DNA of 64,000 nucleotides from Ephemerocybe angulata. Taxonomy: Eukaryota > Basidiomycota > Agaricomycetes > Agaricales > Psathyrellaceae. Below the pieces are notes generated by a model. It was not told the origin of the DNA, did no database searches, and saw only the letters and a program-made list of their open reading frames with translations. The stretch spans positions 558,001 through 622,000 of the forward strand of contig JAACJK010000113.1 in the NCBI GenBank assembly GCA_013368325.1, in the 5' to 3' direction. Made by a program: the position numbers and the translations under genes. Every line of letters begins with the position of its first letter. The first letter of the stretch is position 1. Positions 55,971 through 64,000 of the stretch are shown in pieces.

Positions 55971-57876
55971 CTAGTTCACGCTGAGCTTGGAGAGGCCCTC
56001 ATCAACCTCATCGATCGTGTTGTTCTCAATGAGCTTCGTGATCTTGCCAATAGCAATGGTCTTACCCTCGTCACGGAGGGTGAAACGACCAAGCTGAGGG
56101 TAGTCAGTGAACTTTTCGACGCAGACCGGTGCCGTGGTCTCAATGAGGGCAACGATCTTCTGGCCCTTCTTGGCAAACTGAGGCGGCCTCTTTGACTTGC
56201 GGCCGGTGGCTTTGTCAAAGTAGTGCAGGAGTTGCTAGGGGGGGAGATGATGTCATTACAAAAGTTATCGATGCTAGCTCGAGGACTTACAGTGAGGACG
56301 ACCTCTTCCGAGAGTGTGTGGATGTGCATGACGGCGGAGTAACCGGCACAGATGATGCTCTTGTGCTCGAGGATAGCGAGTTGGGCCTCGAATTGCCTCA
56401 CGGCGTGAATGGGCTTGTTGGGGCTCGTAAGCACGTAGCCGGGGTTGATATCTTCATCATCAATACCCGAGAGACGGATACGGATGTTGTCGCCAACAAG
56501 TGCAGTGGTGACTTCCTCCTCCATCTCGTTGAACAGAGTGGAGACCTTCACCTCAGTCTTGTTGGGCATCAGAACCAGGGTTTCGCCCTTGGTGACATGT
56601 CCAGACTCAATCTTTCCAACGACGATGGTACCCATGTCCTTGTACTTCTCGGACACTGGCAACATGAGAGGGGCGTTGAGCTTGCGGTCCACCATCGGCA
56701 TCTCGTCGACAAGCTCGAGGAAAGCGGGGCCACTGTAAATTAAAGATTAGAAGAGAGCAGGGCAGGAGATAGCGTGGAGTACTTACGAGTACCAAGGGGC
56801 AACCGATGGTGAGACCCTCTCCTTGAGGTTGACACCGGTGTAGGCAGAAACGGGGATGAAGGTAACATCGGTCTTGGGGTTGAAACCGGCAGCACGGACG
56901 AAGGGGGTGAGCTTGTCCTTGATCTCGTCGTACCTGGACTTCTCCCAGTTGACGGTGGAGTCATCCATCTTGTTGATGGCGATGATGACCTTGGAGACAC
57001 CAGCGGTCTTCACCAACATGATGTGCTCGCGCGTCTGTCCTCCACGCTCGAAACCAGTCTCGAACTCACCCTTGCGGGCAGAAATGACGAGGATGGCAAC
57101 ATCGGCTTGTGCAGCACCAGAGATCATGGACGGCACAAAGGTTTTGTGTCCGGGGGCATCGAGGATGGTATATCTCCGTTTATCGGTTTCAAAGTAGGCA
57201 CGGCCGACCTCGACGGTCTTTCCCTTTGCACGCTCTTGAGGAGTGGAGTCGAGAGCCCAGGAGAGGTACCATGAATCACGGCCAGCTTCTTTGGCCTCCT
57301 TCTCGAACTTTTCCATGGTTCGCTTGTCGACCATGCCGGTCAGATAGAGGAGATTTCCACCAAAGGTACTTTTGCCGGCATCGACATGTCCGATGAAGAC
57401 AATGTTCAAGTGCTCCTTCACTGCAGGAAGCTGGTTAGCTGGGATCGGATATCTGACAACAGAAGCAACGCACATGTGCCGTAGAGATCCTCGAGAACAG
57501 CAAGATCTGCTGCATTTTTAACTTCCTGAGCAATGGTAAGGGTATCGGTCTTGGCGCGGTCAGAGGTGAAGGTCTTCGACGATGCTCCCGAATCGATCTT
57601 GACGGTGGTGGTGGCAGCAGGCTTGGGGGCTGGTGTGGCGGGTTTGGATGCTGGAGGAGTTGCTGCTGCAGGAGCGGGGGCCGGTGCAGGGGCCGGGGTT
57701 GGCTTGGGCCCGCCGATGTTGAGGGAGATGGTGGGTGCCGGTGGGGGAGCGACATCCTGCACAGGACGGTCGACGGGGGGAGGTGGCGGCGGAGTGTTAG
57801 CGCCATGCTGGGGGGCGCCGGGGACGAAAGGGCGTCCAGGAACGAAGCTGAAGGCACCGGCGTTGAGTCTGTTCAT
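55971..57876 (-). CDS. SUP35: Translation termination factor eRF3 (Sup35), GTPase
   Basis: GTP-binding release factor that works with eRF1 at stop codons. The ATG at 57876 gives MNRLNAGAFSFVPGRPFVPG. Its LNAGAFSFVP core fits a PAM2 motif that binds the poly(A)-binding protein. The N-region is only about 130 residues, Pro/Ala-rich, without the Gln/Asn-rich prion domain of yeast. The GTPase core has G1 GHVDAGKST, the G2 region TVEVGRAYF, G3 DAPGHK, G4 NKMD and G5 SAYTG. The eEF1A-like beta-barrels include YKDMGTIVVGKIESGHVTKG, GDNIRIRLSGIDDEDI, and RFTLRDEGKTIAIGKITKLI. It ends LSKLSVN. Introns lie at about 56236-56290, 56733-56786 and 57422-57476. The gene is divergent from Sla1. Confidence 0.95.
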
Positions 57877-58163
57877 GGCGGTCAATTTGAGGGCTGAAAT
57901 TCCGCGCGATCAAATCAATTGCCTCTTATCTCCTCATTAGCTAAGGCTCCGCTCGGCCGCGAATTCGAATTCATGACTGGGTTCGCGGCCTATCGCAGTT
58001 ACAGGACGCAGTGCGCAGGCGTAGTCTATGTAGTATTGCAGCAATAAACGCAGATGCATCGAGCGCGCTGTTTGCGATTGATCAGACTGTTTGCCCGCTT
58101 TGGACTAACCGAGTTGCACACGGACCACGGCCACCGTTGGCCCCGCTTTCTTACCTCACCGAC
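57877..58163. promoter_or_regulatory. Divergent promoter region, eRF3 and Sla1
   Basis: 287 bp separate two opposing start codons. Both genes are expected to be constitutively expressed. No TATA box stands out. Confidence 0.45.
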
Positions 58164-61100
58164 ATGGCAAGTCCTGAGCCAGACTACATGCACTACTTGG
58201 CCATCCTTAAGGCGTCCTACGACTATGCTCCTCAATCAGAAGACGAAGTAGAGATCAAGGAGGACCAGCTTCTGCTGTTAGTCGAGCGGGTTGACGACGA
58301 GTGAGTTGCGAAATCGAATCAGCCCATGGGCGTCCTCGTCTGAATGCCCCATAGCTGGTGGAAGGTCAAGATCAAGGGCGAATCCCAGGACGACGAAGGC
58401 CCCGTAGGCTTAGTCCCCGCAGCTTACGTCGAGCAGGTGCGTTCCTGTCCCCCCTTCCGCGGAGCGCTGAGCGTAATTGTCCCAGGCCGAGCACACGTCG
58501 CTCGTCAAGGTTCTGTATGATTACGATGCGGCTGCAGAAGGCGAACTGTCAGTGAAGGAGGACGATATCCTGCGTGTGTTCGAGACGGAGGGCGACTGGA
58601 TCCTCGCGCAGTCGCAATCGGAAGATGCTGCCGGCTATGTCCCAGGAAACTACGTTGAGGCCACGTCTGGCGAAGCCGCCCCCGAGCCCGTCGCCGCCCC
58701 TATCGTCGTCCCGGAATCCGTATGTCCCCACCTATTATCGTTTCCATCTCCATTTCTCACACATACCCCAGCCCGCTCGACCATTGAGTAACTACGAAGA
58801 TCCCGCCGTCCGAGTCCAAACGCACAAGCTCAGCGCTGATGATATCAAGACCTGGTCTGTATCGGAACTCGATAAGAAGGGCAAGAAGAAGAAGGGTACC
58901 CTGGGCATTGGAAATGGGTCGCTATTCTTCGCCAGTGAATCTGACAAGGTACGCGCCCCACATTGGACGGAAGCGTGATATTGATATCTTTGATAGACTG
59001 CTGTGCAGAAATGGCAGACCAGCGATGTTATAGACGCCTCAATAGACAAACCCAAGCATCTTCTCGTCGAAGTTGGGGGTCCCAATGCAACTACTTTGCA
59101 CTTTCACGCAGGTTCGAAGGACAACGCCGAAGAGATCCTCGCCAAAGTACACTCATCCAAGGCTATTGCTACTGCATCATCCTCCCCTGATGGTTCGTCG
59201 GCCCCGACGGCGGCAAGAAGAATACCACCATTAGCAGACTCGACACCAAGAGCTGCGAATAAGGGAGTGCACTTCTCAGAATCCTCTCCCGTCATAATCC
59301 CAGTGGCCCCCCGCGTGGAACAGGAGGAAGAGGAGGAGGAGGAGGAAGCATCTGCAGACGGAGAAGTTGCGACTGCGCTTTACGACTTCAAGGCGGATGG
59401 CGAAGACGAACTATCTGTGTCTGAAGGAGAGCAACTGCTTATTTTGGAGCGCGACGGTGACGAATGGTGGAAGTGCCGCAATGCGAACGGAACCGAGGGT
59501 GTTGTCCCTGCGCAGTATCTGGAGGTAAGGTCCACAAGAATTGCTTGTTTGCGATTGCTAAAAATCGTTTACAGCTGCAAGATGGCGCTGGCGGTGTAGC
59601 CGCAACCTCATCCGTAGCTGCTTCTCAAGAGGAGGAAGATGACGACGCCGCAGAAGAAGAGGCTAACCGACTGCGCGAGCAAGAACAGCGCGAAGCGGCC
59701 GAAAAGCAGAAGCGCGAAGCGGAAGCAGCCAAGGCTCGAAAGCAACAAGCAGCCCAGCAGAAAGCGCTTGCAGCCGAAGCAGAGAGGAAGCGCCAACTGG
59801 AGGCCAGGGAGAAGCAGATAGCTGCCAAGCCCAAATCGTATGCACACTTCTATCAGATTTCTCATGTTTCTGACTGGCCCATCGCAGGCCTACACGCTCC
59901 GACACGAATGATTCCTCCTCCAGTTCCACCAAGCCAGAGCCACTTTCCCGTACGTAATACGTTATTGCCGTCTTCAACTCGCCCTCTGAAATTGTCATAG
60001 GTCCCCCGCCAGAGAAAACACGTACCTGGCACGATCGCAGCGGTCAATTTCGTGTCGATGCCGCGTTCCTGGGGTTCTCCAACGGCAAGCTTCGCCTTCA
60101 CAAGACAAATGGCGTTGTCGTCGAAGTTCCCGCGGAGAAGATGTCGAGTGAAGATATGCGATATGTAGAGCGACTCGTCAAAAAGCAAAGAGCGCACAGT
60201 GGAATGTCTGACGAGGACGTTCCGCTTGCGATAAGCGCTAAGGTCAAAAACGGATCAGTACCCAGTTCTGGTGCCACCAGAGTGGCCCCGCCGCCGAAGA
60301 AGGCTCCCCAGATCGACTGGTTTGACTTCTTCCTCGGTGCCGGCTGCGACATTGACGACTGTACGAGATACGCAGCGGCCTTTGAAAGGGACAAGATTGA
60401 CGAGACCATCCTTCCTGATGTTACCGACTCGACTATGCGCTCGCTAGGGTTGAAGGAAGGCGATATCATCCGGGTGAAGAAAGCAATCGAGAAGCGCAAG
60501 CCAAACGAAAATCTTAACAAACCTAGCCCGTACATCGCAGATCAGATTCGCCGCGACGAAGAGCTTGCCAAGCAGTTGCAAGCACAGGAAAGTGGGAAGC
60601 CTGCTCCCAACCTCTTTGCTGGCCCTGGTGGCGTGTTGAAAGCCCCGAGACGAGGCCGACCGCAGCCGAAGGGTAGTTTGCCCTTGTCGAATGTCGACAT
60701 TAAGGCGATTGACTCTGCATCGGACACGATCCAACGCACCGGTTCTCCTCGCTCCGCCACCCCTGTATCGTCCACACCTAGTGCGACCAACGCTGTACAG
60801 GCACCTCCACGCTCATCTTCGGCCTTAGCCAAGCCTTCATCTGGCTTCGAGGACGATGCATGGACTGTCAGACCAAGTTCTACGAAACCCTTGGTTGGCA
60901 CGCCACCCTCAGCGACCCCTCGTATACCCTCAGCTCCTCCTGCAGAACCAACACCTGCGCCACCACCTCCCGCTGCGGCGACGCCAGCACCAGCACCGGC
61001 ATCTCAACCCGCTCAAACCGCCTCCCCCGCAGCGCCCAATCTCGCGAAGACCACCGAGTCTGATATTTTCGACCAGCTGGCGCGCCTCTCTGCCTTGCGG

Positions 61101-62034
61101 GTAACGTCTTCGCCCGCCCCGCCCCCTCAGCAGAGCACGCCCCAGCCGCTGTCCGCAACCCCGTCCATCCAGACTCCCCCAAGCTTCCAAATGGGCATGG
61201 GCATGTCGAACTCTCCTCTCCCTCTTGGACATCTTCAGGCGAACGCCCCGTCCCTCTCGCCCTCTCCTCAATTCAATGGCCCTCGAGGACCATATGCGCC
61301 TGTGCCCGCTAACCAGGGCTTGTTACAGCCGCTGATACCCACGCAGACAGGATTCAATTCGTTCGTGCCTACGAGGGCTCCGACGATGAACGCCCCGCCG
61401 CTCCCTAGCATGCAGAACAACATGATGCAGCCGAATATGAACAGCTTGTCACCGCCTCCCCAGCTTTCGCCTCTGATGCTCCAGCAGACGGGAATGATGT
61501 TGCCGCAGCAGACTGGAATGCCTATGAATGGAAGTGGGTTTGTCCAGGGCAGCCCCTTCAATGGTGGAACACCGATGCACTCGTTCCCGAACAACTCTGG
61601 GTTTGGAGGACAAACAATGCAGCCCCTTCAGCCTCGTAAGTCGCGTCAATCTACTATGCCCTCCGTCTGTGTTCATATACTTCATTCTAGAATTCACGAG
61701 CTTCAACCCGTCAGCTGGCGGCAACTTCAATGGAAACAGCTTTAACGGACTGGCTTCGGCTGCTCCTGCTCCCCAGGCACCCAAGGACAACACCCCGGCC
61801 AATATCTTTGCTTCCATGAAATCTGGTACCTTTGAGGAGGACAACAACCAGAATAACAACGGGCCGCAGCCTGCAGGCATGTACGATGCCCTCCGAGTCA
61901 ATCGTAAGTTAAAGCCGCTCTTCGTATGGACCACGAGTGTTCTGAACTAAATTCCCCCTTCAGCTACTCCTCTTCAAATGCAACCCACTGGATGGGGGCA
62001 GCCTCAACAGAATTTCGGGATGGGTTACCGCTAA
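58164..62034 (+). CDS. SLA1: Sla1-like actin-patch endocytosis adaptor
   Basis: Cortical actin/clathrin adaptor that links cargo and Las17/Pan1. The ATG at 58164 gives MASPEPDYMHYLAILKASYD. Two N-terminal SH3 domains (ASYDYAPQSEDEVEIKEDQL, VLYDYDAAAEGELSVKEDD) are followed by a PH-like region. The third SH3 domain is ALYDFKADGEDELSVSEGEQ. An Ala/Glu/Lys coiled coil leads to the SHD1 domain (TWHDRSGQFRVDAAFLGFSN, LRLHKTNGVVVEVP). SHD2 is SAM-like (IDWFDFFLGAGCDIDDCTRY). The long Pro/Gln-rich tail has a few QTG motifs near the family LxxQxTG repeat (LMLQQTG, LIPTQTG). It ends GWGQPQQNFGMGYR at 62032-62034. All family domains are in the usual order, but the repeat region is short. Length is about 1,070 residues. 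Confidence 0.93.
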
Positions 62035-62176
62035 CGGGATATACACGCCCAAGGACTTTAATATTTCTGACTTCCTTTTACTCTCTTCTGCACGTCGCTG
62101 CCCTGATGCGAATGGATATGTGCATTATTCCCAGATTCCCCATGCAGATATGTACGTAGGTTTTACAGTCAATAAA
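62035..62176. other. Convergent intergenic region, Sla1 and Sec7-like genes
   Basis: Only 142 bp separate the two stop codons, so the 3' UTRs probably overlap or nearly do. Confidence 0.5.
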
Positions 62177-64000
62177 TTAAGAAGTGCTGTCTATGATGCG
62201 CTGGGCAAGGCCGACCCGCGTGAAGTAGGTTTTGAGAGGTTGTCGAATCTCGGGAGGGATTTCGCGAGAGAGGAGTTCGACGGCGAGGGGGTAAATGGCG
62301 GAGAGGTATCGCGCAAAGGTCTTATCGTCCAGGCGGCTGAAGCCGTCCAAGGTTTCGGCGACGACTGGGTTCCATGTCAGGACATTCTTTCCCGACGGGT
62401 CTGGGCGCAGTTTGGTGTAGGTGTCTAGAATCTCCAATCCCAGGCTAAAGAGTAGTGTCAGCTTTGGAATGCCGGGGAAGAATGGGAGGAAGTGAAACGT
62501 ACAGAAGGAGTCGCTCAATGATCTGAGGGCGAGCAGCTTGGTATTCGGGCCGTTGGTCATGGTGCATAAGGAGGAGATTGTGAATTACAGTGCTTGAACT
62601 AGTCGTCTCCTGCTTCAGCAGATTTGGGAGGTGCTTCATGAAGCCTAGAAAGGAAACAGCGTGAGAAACCAGTTCCCTTATTTGGACACGACTTCCACTC
62701 ACCGACTTTCCACAGGCCAGTTCTGAGATCCTTGTCCTCGTTGAACTCGTGAGCAAACCTGTAACTGTGGTTGAGGACCCCCAGTAGCTTGAGAAGCTGG
62801 TCCGCGGGGATGGTGGTATAAAAGTCTTGGTTGCGAAGCAGATCTGTTGTCGTCTCGATGAGGAGCAGCTGCAGGATACACTTGAAGATGATTTGCGCGA
62901 ATATCCGCTGACGGTCCTCGTGCGTTATCTTCCCGTCTGTTGAACCATTTGCATCCCCGTTCTGCGCCTGCACTTCTTCAACATCGATGTCAGCGCGTAG
63001 ACTTTCGTCAAATAGTTGGTGAGGTGTTGTGGTTCTGAAGAGTCGGCTGAAGGTGGAGATAACTTTCTCCCAGAGAGCGGGCGAGAACTTCTTGACGTTG
63101 CTCTCCAAGAACTGCTGCAAGCATGAAGTTCCAATCCGTGATAGTGTGTTATCCTCTTAGGGATTGTCAGAATTCGGAAAATGTGATCTTTTTCAAGAGA
63201 TGTACCTTGGCAAATGCAGATGCAGAGCAGGTCGAAGAGTCCGTCCAGCATTCGGTCCAATGTGTCGAAGAAGAAAGTGTATAGGTCGACCAAATCGCGA
63301 AGGGCCTGGATCATGGTTGTTGACAGCCAAACGCTCATATCCTCCTGCGTGCTAAAGCGAGTCATCTCGGCTTTATTCTTGAGTGGAGCAAAGATCTGAA
63401 GCAAGAGTTCGTTGCACACTGTATCCCAGAACTCGACTGGATAACGTGAGCCATAAGTCTTCAGGGTAGTAAACAGGGAATCGAGAGCTCTGTTTTTATA
63501 GTTAGAACGTATTGCATACTGAGGATATAGTTGTATACGCACAGTCGTCGGACCTCTAGGTCCTCGCCATTCATGATGATATCCCGGAATCCGAAAAGAA
63601 TTGGCCACCAGAACTTGATCATGCCCTCGTCGAGCCCTTGCTCAGGATTTGACTTGGGCTTGTCAAGGAGAATCAAGCACTCTGGGTTCTTCACCATCAC
63701 AGGTATAACACCCCGGAGCATGGCAATAGCGAGCAGACTGATCTTCTGGTACTTGCTGACTTTGCAGAACTCTGTGATACAGACGATCAAGTCCGTGAAA
63801 GCACCGTACTTGACAATCTGGGTGAAGTTATCACGGTTCAACCTCGTAACCAACTCAAACGCAGAGTGCGCGATGCGTTCTGTGGGTTGCTTGTCACTGT
63901 CTGCTCCTCGGACTCAGATTTAAAACGGCGTACCATTCTGAGCTTTGGAAGCTGCTGAGAAGACGCCGAACATCGTTCTCCAACCGGATCGCAGGTTTTG
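62177..64000 (-). CDS. SEC7: Sec7/BIG-type ARF guanine-nucleotide exchange factor, C-terminal part
   Basis: Partial gene: the start lies beyond the right edge. The visible part is the C-terminal HDS region of large Golgi ARF-GEFs. It includes HSAFELVTRLNRDNFTQIVK, YGAFTDLIVCITEFCKVSKY, KISLLAIAMLRGVIPVMVKN, FWWPILFGFRDIIMNGEDLE, VRRLALDSLFTTLKTYGSRY, and EFWDTVCNELLLQIFAPLKN. Further on come NNSHYRFAHEFN-like and LWKVGFMKHLPNLLKQETTS segments, and the end GLAQRIIDSTS at 62177-62179. The LALDSLFTTLKTYG and FGFRDIIMNG motifs are family signatures. The catalytic Sec7 domain is not in the window. At least six introns are present. Confidence 0.9.

Overview
This is a nuclear genome segment from a filamentous basidiomycete, most likely an Agaricomycete. 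Genes are split by many short GT-AG introns (mostly about 45-70 bp), both strands are used, intergenic gaps are short, and the proteome is a fungal housekeeping set. I assembled the gene models by hand from reading frames and splice signals, so ends are firmer than every internal exon boundary.

Layout: (1) 61-5536, all minus strand: a MIX23/caffeine-induced death protein 2 homologue, a gene-poor 1.7 kb stretch, a C2H2 zinc-finger protein and a probable Dif1/Spd1-type ribonucleotide reductase regulator. (2) 5931-18962: a kelch-repeat protein with about five membrane segments (+), then three minus-strand genes: a disordered acidic protein, an ER-resident HSP90 (GRP94-like, with signal peptide and HDEL) and a WW/FF-domain TCERG1-like splicing/transcription factor. 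(3) 19457-23646: an allantoate-permease-type MFS transporter broken by a 1,427-bp DNA element with imperfect terminal inverted repeats and a TC target duplication. (4) 24009-44742: IQGAP, an acyl-CoA ligase, a Vip1/Asp1 PP-IP5 kinase, an AKTIP-like inactive E2, an Air1/2 zinc-knuckle protein, a Caf16-type ABC ATPase and an Opy2-like membrane anchor. (5) 45121-54623: a UBA/IBR-like/E2 protein, a PMP47-like peroxisomal carrier, a TRAPPC2L/Tca17 subunit and an Rtp1/TANGO6 homologue. (6) 54624-64000: an intron-containing tRNA-Tyr with truncated relatives beside it, a small repeat-containing membrane ORF, eRF3 (Sup35), Sla1, and the 3' part of a Sec7/BIG ARF-GEF that leaves the window.

The genes are mostly unrelated housekeeping functions and do not form a metabolic cluster or defence island. 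Several pairs share short divergent promoters (Dif1-like/kelch, acyl-CoA ligase/Vip1, Caf16/Opy2, eRF3/Sla1). I did not find a wholly new multi-gene system. The most unusual items are the transposon in the MFS gene, the fungal GRP94, the UBA-IBR-E2 protein and the tRNA-Tyr remnant array.
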